Origin: Paramecium sonneborni
Lineage: Eukaryota > Ciliophora > Oligohymenophorea > Peniculida > Parameciidae
Direction of reading: 5' to 3'
Assembly (NCBI GenBank): GCA_905182985.1
Contig: CAJJDN010000094.1
Span: 293,474-357,473 of the forward strand
DNA length: 64,000 nt
The notes below the pieces were generated by a model, which saw only the letters and a program-made list of their open reading frames with translations, made no database searches and was not told the origin of the DNA. Below are positions 39,437-53,191 of this stretch, piece after piece. A program made the position numbers and the translations under genes. Every line of letters begins with the position of its first letter. Position 1 is the first letter of the stretch.

Positions 39437-42400
39437 AATTATTTCAATTTATTAATATATATAATTTTTTGGATTTCTTTATTGTAGATTATTATTAATT
39501 TATGTTTATTTCATATATGCACATATATTAACATTTTTATAACTTAACTATTTTAGGTATGAAATTATCATGATTCTAATCAAGAAAAATTTTTGATATT
39601 TTACTTTTAATTATTACCTAATTATAATTTTAAAATATTTTAAAATAATATTAGAATTTTATATATTTCAATGCCATAGAAAAATATAAACATCTATTCG
39701 ATTATTTATTTTAGAAAATCTTTTATTAAATATAAATACTTAAATAAAAGCATAAATAAAATTTCAACCTTTATTCTCAATAATGGGATGATTAAAATAT
39801 AAGAAAATTGATATATTAATATTTTAATACCATATTGAATTGTTGTTTCATATGCTAAATTACCATTCTTATGTTACACTTATTATTATCATGAAGATAT
39901 CTTCTGATTTTTCAATTATAAATTTGTTAAACCTGTTATATTTCCTTAATATATGCCTTAAGATTTTGCAAAGGAGTTATTGAAAATAATAGAAAAGATT
40001 ATTTAATTAAATATTCAGTATTTTACAGAGCTTTTATGTAATCATCTATAAATATTAATTTTTATCAATAACTTGATTCAATTATGGATGAATAAAAAAT
40101 ACATCATAGTTGAACACTAGTATTCTTTATACATTTTTGTAACAAAATTATAAATTGAATTTATTAATTATGTAAGAAATAAATGCTGATATTTTAAACC
40201 TAAAAATAAATGAACAATTGAAATAAGATTGTTCCATTAAAAAATTCTATCAAATTCAGTTTAAAATATCCAAATGCAAGAATAAGTTATTAAACCATAA
40301 TAGTCGCTTATTTTATTTATATTTAAATTCTATTAATATGCTATAGATAATAAGCAAAGCAAATAATAAAAATTTAATATTTGATTTGAATTAAAAAAAC
40401 TAAAAATATTTTTATAGTTAAATTTTACTATTATATATCATTCTTAATTTTGTTCTTTTTTAAGAATAATTATAATAAATTAATTGATAAATTTCTCTCA
40501 TAAAAGGTGAAATTTTAAATATTTAATGAAAATAAAATTATCCAACCAATTATATTCTTCTCTTTAAATTGTTAACTTTTTATAAACATAATCAGAACTA
40601 AAAATAATTAAAAATATATTAAAGTTTAAAATAGCTATTTAAATTAAAAGGCTATATTAAAGAACTTAATTTGAAGTAAAGAAAGTATGTAGAGATAACA
40701 GTAAAAAAATAAATAGTTGTCTTACAGTTGAAAGATTGAGAATCTAAAAGTAAATATAAATTAGATTGTTTTTAATTAAAATTTAATATTTAAGAAGTTA
40801 TTTATTATTTTACTAATTAAGATTATATATTTTCAATTCAAATTCTTCTGATTTTATTTGAAATTTAAACAATTTTCTAATTTATTAATTTTTATATCTT
40901 TTTGAAAATATTGGATATTAATTTAATTAATGATCATTGTAATCTTCACGAGATACAATTTATTTATATCGAAAAGAAAATTAGGTGAATTGCTAATGAT
41001 ATCGCTTATGATATTATTAAATATTAAACTTTTTATTGATTATTTTCTTATTTGTGATAAAATCAACTGTAAGAGATTTTTCTAACATGTACATAAAATT
41101 CAATACTTTCTTTAATAAAAGAAATTTCAAATTACATAAAAAAAAATAAAGCTTTTTCATTTATAATGCCTAAATAATAAATTATAAGATATAAATTAAT
41201 TACAATAAAAATTTGGAGATAAATTTGATTTAATTCATATTAACTTTATTTAAAATTATAGATTTTAAACATTACTCCAATTATGGAGTATTAGATATTG
41301 CTGCTAAAAATGTGAAATAAACTAATTAAACACGGAACACTTCCAATTTTAACATTTTTATTATAGTAGTATAAATCCATTTTTACAATAAGTACCCTTA
41401 TCCACAATTTTTCCATTTATCTGTATCATGTTAATTCCCATCATCACATTTATTCAATCCCAATAATTTAACTAACTTCAAACTTTTATTATAATCTAAG
41501 GTATATAAAATTATTCTATTTCTTTTACATTAAATTTAGCATTGATATTGGTGATTTAAGCATCCATTTAATTCAATATTCTTTACTTAGATCTTATAAA
41601 TGTAAACATTTAAATTAATCACAGTTCAATCCCAATAATATGGATATTTAAATTGAAAATTAATTCATAAATCATATAATATGAAGTTTTCATTTTTAAT
41701 ACTTTCTTAAACTTAATATAAGGATATAAAAATATCTATTATTATTAAACATATACTAATTATCAAGTTTATATTTTTCATCATTATTAATCTCAAACTT
41801 CAATATTTTAGGTATTTTTATAACTCTTAATCAGCAATAGTTCTGCTAATTTTATAAAAATTATTCACAATTTAATTTTGGATTGTTTAAATCGTAAATT
41901 TTTAAATAAAAAAATTATAAACTATTTAGAAGAAAACTGATTTTTAAATTTTAAACAGCTCACATAAATAAACACCATTAAATTTATAATTATATTATTA
42001 GGAGGATAATTGTATGCTTTCTATTTATTTTAAATGCTACAATAGAAATTATCAATGATCATTTTTAAGATATTATCTTAAATTTTAATAGTATTAAAAA
42101 TTCTATTTTTTGTAATACTCTAAACAAATAATCTAAAATTGAAAAATTTAATTAAATAATTATATATATAAGAAATTTATATAAACTATTTTTCGTTTAA
42201 AATTGTGAATTAATAGCAAATTAACTTTTTTAATAAATTATAAAATTCTTTTATTAATTATATTCGTTAGCGATTTTCCCTAAAAATTTTAACTGTGATA
42301 TCTAGCTTGGATAATTACAATAATCGAAATTGAAAAACTTATTTATTTAAATGAATATTAATAATATCAACTAAAAATATGAAGTCTAATAGAAATAAAT

Positions 42401-43826
42401 AAGAATAATATTTAAATCTTCTCAAAATATTAATGAAATGCCACAAATTCAATTTTTTCAATAAATTTTGTAGTACAACATCTTTAAAGTTAATTCTAAT
42501 GAATTCTAAACAAAGAAATACTAAGATTATCTAATTTGATGACTTTTTCTAACTTTGTATACTGACTATATTATTTTTAGAAAGTATAGATCTAATTTTT
42601 ATAGTCTAAGATTTTAATATATTCTATAGATATGTGCTATACTATATTTCTTCCTTCAATATATTAATTATTTATTATTAGTTTTAGAGTGAATGAAAAG
42701 ATATCTTAAACTTAAAATAATCTAAATAAAGATTAATAAATTGAAATGAAGCAAGCAGATACTAAGACCTAATAATACTAGAAATTAATATTAATTATTG
42801 AAATTGTCATAGTTTAAATTTGAAACAATGTTTAAAATAACCAATATATAGTAAATACTAGTAATAATATAAAAAAAACAACAAATTGTTAAAAGAATAG
42901 GTTAACCATTTTAATATTTTAATTAGAATATTAGTTGATATTGTAGGTAAAATATCAATACTTTTTTTCAACTTAATAAGTTCCTTTTATTAAATCAATA
43001 ATGATTAAATTGAATAAAATTCTTATAAAATGAATAAATCGATTTTTGATTAATTCTCTTGGTATCTCTAATTATAGAAACATTATAGAAATAAAGAAGT
43101 GAAATATAAAATCTTTCTTGTTACACACTTTTATATTCACATTCTGATTAAAATAATTAAGATACTTTGGAAATGAAAAATTTAGTTTTGATTCTTTAGT
43201 AAAAAACAAATTTTAAATTTCAAAAAAATATGGATAAAATAGGTTTTTTTGATCAATCCAATAGAAAATTGGAAAATTTACTCCTTCAATATTTCAACTG
43301 ATCATATAAACAACTATTATTTTCTAGATTATTTTAACTTGCAAATTTAGGCAATTTTAATATCTAGAGATACTCTTATAGAATAAATTTCTCTAACATA
43401 GATAAAATTTTGGAAATATTAAATAATTTTAAAAATAATTAATTATGAAACTTTTCTATTTAATAAGCAGAATATAAAATTGATAAAGGTAATTAACTAA
43501 CTAAATCATTAATATAATATTTATTAATAATAGAATAATTGATATTTTGCCTTAGATATGTCAAAATTCAATGAGAAATAATTAAAATATTCTCTTCATT
43601 AATATAGTAATCTATTATGCGAGGTGTTTGTAAATAAATTTTAAGAAACTTTTAAAAATTAAAAATTTGATTATTTTTTATATTGTTCTCTTGATATATA
43701 CAATAAATATTAAGTGATTCAAAAATCATTAGTATTAAAAAATTAAGAGCCAATTAAATCAAAAGATAATATATGTGTTTAATTTTTATATAATAATTTA
43801 ATATTTAAAATAAATTTTAACCAAAA
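39437..43826. other. 4.4-kb region without intact genes; relics only
   Basis: AT-rich and poor in protein-like frames apart from the kinase relic listed separately and a stretch at 41270-41690 where fragments such as HYSNYGVLDIAAKNVKQTNQ and YKCKHLNQSQFNPNNMDIQ read well but with frame changes and no clear start. I see no complete gene. Confidence 0.5.
39830..40180 (+). pseudogene. Protein kinase C-lobe relic
   Basis: Fragments in shifting frames: YHIELLFHMLNYH (like DIWS.GIIL..ML), then AKLPFLCYTYYYHEDIF, a TGA, then FFNYKFVKPVIFPQYMPQDF and AKELLKIIEK. In CAMK-type kinases these follow one another as YLPF...DI..LF..I..G.Y.FP.Y.S..AKDLI.KIL. The N-lobe and catalytic loop are not visible. 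Decayed copy, fairly sure of the fold, not of the subfamily. Confidence 0.45.
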
Positions 43827-44990
43827 AATGATAGAATTAGAAAAAAAGCTGAATGGTATTGAAAATCATAAAGAACTAATACACATGATTGTATTTGATA
43901 AAAAATTAAAAAGGATAATGTCTATTTGCATGCAAATCCTTGAAGTAAATACTAAAATGATTGGATTTAATAAGGTACTTTAGATTATTGAAGATCATTC
44001 AAAAAATAAAGTAAAAAATATTTAAAGTTTAATTAAAATTGAAGTGAATTAAGTAAAATAGTTGTTGAGATGGATTAGAAGTATTAATTAATAATCCTTA
44101 ATAAAATATATTCAATTAAGAATAAATGATTAAATCAATTAAAAAATTAACTATTCATTTTGTAATAAAATTAATTAAAAGACATCTATATTTAAGAACT
44201 TAGAACTTTATTCATAATTTGACCAAATCTTATAAAATTGAATTTATGAATTTGATTGATAATTCAATTCAATTTTGGAAATAGGTAAATGAAAAAGAAT
44301 GGAAGAGTTCTTATTCATATTAACGCATACTAATTGTATAGATTTGTTTAATCTTAAATCAACCTGAAAATTTACTTATTTTTGGAGGAGATGATTATTT
44401 AATTAAGATTTGGTAAATAGATTTATTAACAATCTATTAACTTATCTTTATTCATTAGATAATCATAAAATTTATGTTTTTAGCTTATATTTTAATTAAT
44501 ATGAAAATAAATAGGTTTCTTGTGGAAATGATAAGTATATAATAATTTGGAAATAAGAATTTATAAATGATGATCAATTAATTTGGGTGACAGAGGATTA
44601 AGTAAACAAGGATCTATTTGGATATTTGTAATAAGAAATTAATACTATCAAGAAAATTTGGTTAAGGAAGTATACTGATAACAAATGATAATGTTGCTGA
44701 TTAGAATTTATTTCGTATGTTTTATAACAAAGAAAAGAATTTGATGACGATTAAGCACAAATATCATGTTTATTTGATAAAAATAACAAATGAAGGCTAA
44801 TTAAAAATAATAAGATAGATACATAAATATTAGACATATGAAATATTGATTAATTGAATATTCACAAAATATATCATTTCAGTATTTCACAATAATATTA
44901 AAAAAATGAAATTAGCTCAATTCAAAATGATTGAATATAGAAATACAGAAAACCAGGATTTAATAATCTAATTTATATAATTATAATTAG
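43827..44990 (+). pseudogene. Decayed WD40-family gene
   Basis: Starts MIELEKKLNGIENHKELIHM and is open for about 137 codons to TGA at 44239. The homologous reading continues in other frames: SIQFWKQVNEKEWKSSYSYQ, LIFGGDDYLIKIWQID (WD repeat), VSCGNDKYIIIWKQEF (WD repeat), then DNVADQNLFRMFYNKEKNLM and HVYLIKITNEGQ. The last segments match the typical C-terminus of a Paramecium WD40 family to which the intact gene at 52151-53191 also belongs. Several frameshifts and TGAs, not removed by plausible introns, mark it as a pseudogene. Confidence 0.7.
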
Positions 44991-47231
44991 ATTATCTCTA
45001 TAACATTCCAAACTCTTCGATCTTTCTTGATTTTAATTTTGCAATTATAGTATATCTATACCTTTTATTTCATTTTGATACTTAATTCTTAAATTTCTCA
45101 AATTTAATATTATCTTTAATTTATTATTCGATCATTAATAATTTATGAAAAGTTCAACGAATTTACTTGATCTTAATATAGAAAGAGTTATCTTAACAAA
45201 ACATACACATATTTGAGGTATAAATTTTTGAATATGTATTTTTTTCTTTTATTTGATCCATATTCTTTAACAGAAAACAACTCATCTTCTTATTTAACAA
45301 ATTCATTTTATTGTTTATAAAATATTTTTATTATTAAATATTTAAGTAGAGATTCAAGCCGATTTATACAAAACATCAATCAGAAAACTTAATAATATAT
45401 TCGAATGGTTATATTTAATTCTTATATATATTAAATTTCAATTTTTATATAAAATTTTTAATTAATAACAAAATTCTTCAAATTATTATTTACAAGTTTT
45501 TATTGATTACTTTTATTCTTTACATATCTTAAATTATATTAGGCTAACTAATGATTAATAATTTGTTTAACTAAAATGATTATTTTTTTTATATTCAGAA
45601 ATAATTAAATTTTATCCATAAAAGATTAGGGAATCCATTTAATATTTTATTTTGCATGATTATGCAGGGTATTCTTTGAAAATATTCTAGTCAAGTCTTT
45701 TCAGAGGATTCAATCTCAAATTTAGGAATAATTCTTATTTAAGATGATTTGAATGCTATTCAATTTCTATTAATTGATAACCATAAATAATTCAAATTAT
45801 TTTGATTTCAGTTCTAATAAGCATTAGAATAAAATAGAATAGTTTTTATAAAGACAGAAGTACTCTATATGGAATGGATTTCTCAATTTTATCAATAATA
45901 TAAATTAAATATGAATTGAGATATTATTTTAATTGGTAGTTAAAGATTAAATTTTTGCAAAATAATATAATTAATGCAAAAATATAATTGATCAAAATTG
46001 ATCACATATAGTCAATTTAATGTATATAGTATAATATTCAAGCCTTTATTCGATTTTGTATTATCCTTATTATAAAATCATTTCTTTTATTTTAATTCTT
46101 CTAATAATACTTTAAAACTTTTATCTAAAAGAACTACATTAATTCTATTTCTAATTTTAATTAATATTTACACATTCTAAATCTTTTAAATCTATTTTGG
46201 TTATTGTTTCTTCCATTTAATTTTAAATTTGTTGTCATTGTCAATTCAAATTTATTTGTTACTTATATAGAGGAAATTTAAATTGTCACTATTGGTCTAG
46301 GCTATTTTTGTATTTCTATTAATTCAGAATTTTCCTATTAAAATAAAAAATGCACATTTTTACTAAAATCAAAACAAATCAAAGTAATTAATGTATCATT
46401 ATAAAAAATTTTCATCTTAAATTATATGTAACTCAAAGAAAAATTTTTACTTGTATGTATCACTACTTTTTTATTTTGTTAAAACAACAAAGCTTTATAA
46501 AATATATCATAACTATGATTATTGTTGCCCAATTTTAGAATTTAACATAATTCAATTATTAAAAAAAATCATAACGTTAAGGAGTATGGGAAAATGAAAT
46601 TAATGAAATTTTTAATTATAAAACTAAAAATTATTTTCTCTTTCAGTTAACAATATTGTTCTTTTTACTAAAGTCAAATTTAATTTAATTTCAGCATTTA
46701 CTAATTTAGATATCCAAGAACATAGATATTTTAAATATTTAAAATTATTGAAGAAGAAATAGAATATAAATAACACTTTATAAATTATCAGAGTATTTTA
46801 AAATTTTTAATATGAAATGCAAAAATGGTAAATGGATTTAATATTGTAGATTAATACTATTAAATTATTCATTATTTTTAATTATTTTCAATTCCTCTAA
46901 AAAATTGAAGACACTTAGTGAATGTGAATAAATTTGAATTATGCATTTTTCTTAATTTAAATTACTTATCCCTCAATCAATTTTTTTAATTGAAAATATC
47001 TATAATATGTATAAAAGTTGTTTTATTTAATTTATATAATATTTTGGATTTGATAAAGTATAATTTCAAGTATTCAGATATTTATATTCTTCATATAAAA
47101 AATTAAAAAATATAGAAATAAAAAAAAAAAACTATTCAATTAGTCTTCTTGAAAGTTGTGATCAGAAAATAACTATATTATTATCTTAAATACTGATTAT
47201 TTTTATTATTTCTTAATAATATTTATAATAA
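44991..47231. other. 2.2-kb stretch, no confident gene
   Basis: AT-rich; one minus-strand frame (46038-46415) is listed separately. Otherwise nothing supported. Confidence 0.45.
46038..46415 (-). CDS. Possible small protein
   Basis: 126-codon frame starting MKIFYNDTLITLICFDFSKN, with QKQPRPIVTIQISSIQVTNK and KLNGRNNNQNRFKRFRMCKY. Composition is protein-like, but with TGA as the only stop a frame of this length can arise by chance in AT-rich DNA. No family recognised. Confidence 0.28.
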
Positions 47232-49091
47232 ATGAATAATTAAGACAGCAAATCTAAATTAAATATCTATGCAAATAATGATGAGGCTTCTGATTAGTCT
47301 GTTGTTAGATAATTAGATGGAAATTAAAGTCAAAGGAAATTTAAAAGCAATTTATATGAAAAATTAGAAAATGCTTTTATAACTTTTAAAGAAGCTATTC
47401 AATTAAGTATTATTGAAGAAAAGCAAAAGATAATTAAAAATTTCTCTACATATGAATAACTATCTTAAACAAAAATTGAAATAATAGATGAGGAATTGAA
47501 ATAAACTTTTTCTAATTCATAAATATAAATATAAGATTATATTTCGAACATCGAAAATTAATTAAAATTATTGGATTAATAATTCTTTGAAATAATAATA
47601 AAATATCAAAAATAATTGATTGCTTAAACACCTAACATTTTAACTAAGTAGAGTTCACCATTTTCTTAAAAGAGTGATGAATAAATTAATCAAAAAGTTA
47701 TATTGCAAAATAATGAAAATAATTTATAGTTAACTTCATTTTTATAATAATGCTAAACATACAACTATCAAATAATTGAAATTGATTAAAATGGTTAATC
47801 TCAGTATGATATACTAGTATTACATAAAAATATATTATTTTATTTCAATACAAAAGGGATATTTGAAGAAAAAAATACCATTACTTCAGCTATTAACTTT
47901 TATGTTTAAGGAAAACTTTATAAAGTAGAGTATAATAAAAACTTTAACCCTAATTTCGAAAAAATTGAAGGGAAAATGTACATCTCATTATAGAAAAAGA
48001 GTTTTAAATTAAATGGTTAAGGTACAATTTATGAAGGAAATAGTAATAAAGTCAAGTGTTCAGGAAAATTTATTAAAGGTTTTCCTATAAAAAATGAGGG
48101 ATTATTGAATATAAATGCAGAAATTTAAAATAACGGATAGTAGAATATTTCTTTTTCAAAGAGTCCAATCAAGATTTAGTAGATAATAGATGATACAAAT
48201 TAGATATAAAGTAATTGTAATAATTTTTAAAATTATGATTAAAATAATCTTGATTGTTAGTTTAGATAGATTAATCATTAATAAAGACAAGATGGATCTT
48301 AGAAATAATTAGCAGAAAGACGAAATTTAACCTAAAATTGTATTAGAAAAAATAACTAAATTGAAAATCTTTATTAAACTGGAATAAGGTCTTAAAATCT
48401 TAATTCTAGAAACATATGGTGTAAATATAATTAATAAATAAATACATATGCTGAATCAATATTAAATGATTAATCCAAAGCTTGGTTAATGAGTAATATT
48501 ATAGATAGTTATGTACTATATCTCAATATTGAAGGCGAAGAATTATATTTCAACAAGAATTATTCTGATAGAACTGATGTAAAGAGACTTTTATTCTTTC
48601 CTAGTAGTTTTATCACTTCATTTGGATATGAATTTAATATCTAGAAAGCCAAAGAATTATTTTAAGCAGAGTTGATATAATATCAAGAGATTAATTTTGA
48701 GATTAAAAAAGTATATTCTTAAATTGGATTTCCTATTAATAAAAATAAATTACATTGGTAATTTATAATATTTGATCTTATTAACAATACTATTGAGTTT
48801 TTTGATTCTAATTAGAAGCATTATATAAATGGTAATGATGTATATCTTACTAAAATTATTAATACTTTAGAATAGTTATTATCCATCAATAATTGTAAAA
48901 TCAATTTATCACAATATTCTGGCTAATAAACTGATGGATATTCTTGCGGTTATTAAATTTGCACATACATGAAATATTGTTATGAAAAATAGTTTTATAA
49001 GAATGCTTATTATTAATATAATGAAAAAGAAATGAAAAAAATATTGCTAAAAATTATTAGAAATTTAGAAGTTGAACAAATCAATATTTGA
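47232..49091 (+). CDS. Ulp1/SENP-type cysteine protease (C48), single exon
   Basis: 619 residues, no introns. The N-terminal 400 residues are Q/N/S-rich and partly coiled coil. From about residue 416 there is a C48 protease domain: SKAWLMSNIIDSYVLYLNI (like D.WL.D..I..Y), FFPSSFITSF, then the catalytic set His508 in KLHWQFIIFD, Asp525 in EFFDSNQK, oxyanion Gln566 and Cys572 in QQTDGYSCGYQ, with the Gln-to-Cys spacing of six seen in the family. All four residues are present, so it should be active. C48 enzymes remove SUMO or related modifiers; which one is not decidable here. Confidence 0.85.
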
Positions 49092-49854
49092 ATTTATATT
49101 TTTTAATTTTTAAATAAAATAATATCAAATTTAAATAATATTATGATATATATCATTTGATGTTTAACAATATATATAAAATTTTTACTGAAAATAAAAT
49201 CCTTAATCAATCAATTTATGTTTTTGGTTATTTTCAAGCCATTATTATTATAAAATTTAAGCTTAAGCTGAAGTTTAAATTAAATTTGTGCCTTTTCTAC
49301 TTTTCATCTTCATTATAAATGGATGATATTTTTTATTCCAAACATTAAAATAATCAATAATTCTGAATACAATAGACTAATATTCAAGACAACAACCTTT
49401 ATGAATTAACAAACCATAGTATTGTATACAGTATTTCAAAGCTTTTAAAAAAATTTGTTATAGAATTGGTATCCTAAAAATTTTATAAATAAGTAATTAG
49501 AAAGTATTAATATTGTTTTTTTGAGATATTTTGATTCCAATTGAAGATTCAAAGGAATAAATAAAAGTTTAATTATTATGTAGAAAAGCTTATATTGTAA
49601 AAATGTTGCTATTTTATAACTTCCATAATTTACCATTATGAAGTTAATGTAATTAATATATGCTTCATATAATTTTTCAATCATATTTTAATGAAAAAAA
49701 CAGTAATATATTAAATCATTTCTATTCAGCATATTATGTGTTTAAATCAAAAATATCAAATAGTATTTAATTATTTTATTATACAATTATATATATTATA
49801 TTAGAAAAAGATTAAAAAAAAGATTTTTCATTTAAGTTTAATACTTATTTAGGT

Positions 49855-50030
49855 AGGGAGAAGGATTTTTTGATGAATTGAGTAATATTAACATTGGGAA
49901 ATGGATAGAATTAAAAAGATTATTTTAATTCATATCTGGGGTAAATTCAGTTGAATAGTACAAAACATATGCTGGAGAATATTTTAAGGGAAAAAAGATG
50001 TTAAACTATTAATGATAAAAAAGGACAGGA
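49855..50030 (+). pseudogene. Relic of the GGG/GKWIEL repeat family
   Basis: Reads GEGFFDEL..NIGKWIELKR and, after a frame step, TYAGEYFKGKK, which is one unit of the repeat found in the intact genes at 58265 and 62052. Surroundings are non-coding. Confidence 0.5.
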
Positions 50031-50734
50031 ATTTATGGAAAATTTAAGAATATGTAGAAATAATAACTAAATTTAGTAATGAACATTTATATTGATATTG
50101 AATTTAGTTTAAGAAGAAGGAATGAGATTATATTATTAAGTTATTTATATTATTATTAGTTTATTTTGATCTATTTAAAATTGTTTAAAGTTGAACTTTT
50201 TTTTTTATATTTTAGTTTTATTAAAATAATTTAAAAATGCAAAATCTTAACAGCATAATTAATTTGAATTTGTAAATTTTTTATTTATAAAATTTTTTAT
50301 TTTAGCACTAATTTGTATCATAATTTCCCAAATATTATTATTATCCATATTTTTTAGTTTATAAAAATGATATTTAACCTTGTACTACAATGGAGAATAT
50401 TGTCTAATATAATAGTGAGAATAATAATTATCAAGCAATCTTTTATCATATGTACATAATCAGAGAATAATAAATTATGTAATATATGAAAACTTAAAAT
50501 TTTGGAAATAATTGTTGAATCTTAAAAAATAGTGATAAATTTGAGAATGATTTATTATTTCCTTTATAGTAAATTTATTAAGTAATATTCTAGCCTCTGC
50601 TTAGATACTATATCAGTTTTTTCAAACAGATGATATCCAAAAGTTTTGATATTCTTGATAAATCAATTGTTTTTTTGTATTTATAAGATATCATAAACAA
50701 TAAAATTTGTCTTTCTGTTAATTTTCTCACAATA

Positions 50735-51260
50735 ACAATTTATCCTTAATTCTTCACTGTACTTAAAAAAGGATTTTACTAATAATATAGAAAATTTCAT
50801 TATATTTTTCTTTAGAATCAAAGTAATCCAGGAACAGATCCTGTTGTATTATAGTTAGGTGGTGGTCCAAGATGTACTTCATTATTAGGATTAAATGAAG
50901 AGATTGGACCATTTGTTATGGTTGATGATGATAGAGTATTTAAAAAGAATCCTTATTCATGGAATAATCGTTTAAATTTATTATTTATAGATTAACCTGC
51001 TAGAGTTGGATTTTCAACTAATAATGATCCAAATTATAAATATAATGATATAAATTCTGGTGAGGATAATTATCAAGCAATTTTAGTTTGGTTTTCTATA
51101 TTTAAATAATATTAAAAAAATAGATTTTTTATTGTAGGAGAATCATATGCAGGTATATATATAAATGTATGTAATTATAATTTAGGAATGTATATTCCAT
51201 ATACAGCAAGAAATCTCATAAAAAATTCTACGAAACTCCATAATTAAATACAAATTGTTT
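50735..51260 (+). pseudogene. Truncated serine carboxypeptidase (S10) relic
   Basis: Reads NPGTDPVVLQLGGGPRCTSL, then LNEEIGPFVMVDDDRVFKKN, NPYSWNNRLNLLFIDQPARV, and the nucleophile motif FIVGESYAG split by a 33-nt GT...TAG intron from MYIPYTARNL. Compared with the family (WLNGGPGCSS, QPAGVGFS) several invariant residues are changed. Everything downstream, including the catalytic Asp and His, is missing, and no start codon is visible upstream. A 5'- and 3'-truncated copy. Confidence 0.7.
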
Positions 51261-52150
51261 AATATTTTCTTTTTCTTCTCTTTATGATTCTTTTTTTTAT
51301 ATCTATTTTCATTTCTCTAATATTATATTATTATTTTAAATTTTAGTAATAAAGGAAGGCAAATCTTCTTCTTCATTCTTTCTCTTTAATTTAAATAAAT
51401 TCTTTGAACTATCTAATAATTTCAACAATCTAGTATTCCATTTAAGAATCTTAGACATGCCCATCATAAATGTTTCAATCCTTATAATTTAGATCAAATC
51501 TATAGTTTTGTAGGCTCAAGCTTTTAAAGAAGGATAAATCGATATTAATTTAACATTAAATTTTATTCTACAATTCTAATTTAAATTTTTTTTACACAAA
51601 ACTAACTATTATCCAAACTTGTAAATCAAAAATTTTGCTTTTTCTAAATATTTGCTGGTTGATCCTTTAATTTTAATTTAAAAATTTGTTGGTATTTAAT
51701 GTTCTTAAATTATAAATTAAGCAATCAATATATGCTTTAAAATGTATTTCCAGAAACTACCTAATCTAATAAATAATAATCTAACTTAATAACTCAAATA
51801 TCACTTAAATCAAACTATTTGATCCTTAAACATAAATAATTTAAAAATAATCCTTCAATAATTCAATCAATTGTACACATTAATAAAAATAGATATAAAT
51901 TTTTATTTTATTATTAATATATAGAATAAGATAAATCAAGGCAAGTTTAAGTTCATTTCAGCAATTTTCTGAAATAGATAAATAGTTTATTAAAAAAGAA
52001 ATTTTTTCGATTTTCTTGGAATAAAGAACTTAAAATTTTGTTTAGTAGTATTTTATGTTTAAATCAAGAATATATTTATTTCTATTAAATATGTGTAACA
52101 GAATGGAATAATTTGAAATTTTTATAATAAAAATAATAAAATTAATAAGT

Positions 52151-53191
52151 ATGAATATTTAGTAATAACCAATAACAAAGAATGAATAAAATTTTGAAAA
52201 AAATTAGAATGATACTTTTTAATATAGACTTCATAAATAGTATTCAGTCTAACAAAATAAGTGGTGCAAGGCAATTGCATTTAATAAAAATAGTACAATC
52301 TTAGCAATTGGCTGTAATGAAATTATAAAATTATATGAATTTAAAGAAGGGGATCTAAAATTATTTAAGAGCATTTAGGGTCACAGTTTTGATGTAAATT
52401 GTTTAAAATGGTCAAATTATTAAAATCAACTTATATCAGCTGGATATGATGGAAAAATTTTATTTTGGTCAATAAATTCCATAAATCATTAAAAATTAAT
52501 AATGAAATTTGTAATACATTCTTTATCTATAACCTGCTTAATTATGAACACTCAAGAAAATTTTCTAATAACAGGGAGTATGGATTAAACAATTTAAATT
52601 ATGAATTAAAATTATTAGAAATTTGATTGGAATACTTTTCAAGTTATAAAGGAACATGTTGATACAATATTTGCATTAAGCTTAAGTTAAAATTAGAAAA
52701 AATTGATCTCTTGTGGATATGATAATCTAATTATAGTTTTAGAAAATAATGGATTAGCTACTCAGAAAAACTATTGGATTGTCAAACAAAAGATTATTAC
52801 AAATGTTCATGGATATCGATTATGCTTTTTAAAAGATTATTTATTTGCTTTTTAACCTTACAATAAAGAAGAATTGTGGATATTTGATGATCAGAATCTA
52901 TAAAAACAGTTTAAAAGCTCAAAAATTATTCAAATTAAAAGTGAATGTGACGATTTTGCATCTTTATTTCCTTAATAGTTTATTCAAAACAAAAGAATCA
53001 TCTTATCAAAAAATGGAAATTTTATTCATTTGATTAAATTCCTTGATTAAGATGACTTTTAAGTCATATAAGAGATTGATTTTGGAGATTAATGTATTTA
53101 TGGATAACTGAGCCCCAATGGAAAGTATTTGGTAACATGGGATAATAAATCCAATTTTATCTAAATCAGATTGCTTGATGAATAATAATGA
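52151..53191 (+). CDS. WD40-repeat protein, single exon
   Basis: 346 residues, starting MNIQQQPITKNEQNFEKNQN. Repeats visible: KAIAFNKNSTILAIGCNEII...LYEF, GHSFDVNCLKWSNYQNQLIS...ILFWS, HSLSITCLIMNTQENFLITG...IQIM, HVDTIFALSLSQNQKKLISC, and a C-terminal CIYGQLSPNGKYLVTWDNKS. These form a partial beta-propeller scaffold. In this Paramecium family an N-terminal extension often precedes the WD part; here it is short. The decayed relative at 43827-44990 shows the family has amplified locally. Binding partners unknown. Confidence 0.85.

Larger units (their letters stand above)
49092..52150. other. 3-kb stretch with relics only
   Basis: Includes a frame at 49319 reading MDDIFYSKHQNNQQF then TGA, with further protein-like sequence (NNLYELTNHSIVYSISKLLK) and a second TGA; a GGG/GKW repeat relic at 49855-50030; and the carboxypeptidase relic. 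No intact gene seen. Confidence 0.5.

Noticed and set aside
41215..41940. A + strand frame open for about 240 codons
   Set aside because: Better protein-like stretches lie in a different frame of the same segment, with breaks between; this frame itself is Ile/Phe/Leu-rich and lacks family features. Treated as part of a relic region.
42379..42710. Open frame beginning MKSNRNKQEQYLNLLKILMK
   Set aside because: About 110 codons, no recognisable motif, in a relic-rich region; within chance length for this code and composition.
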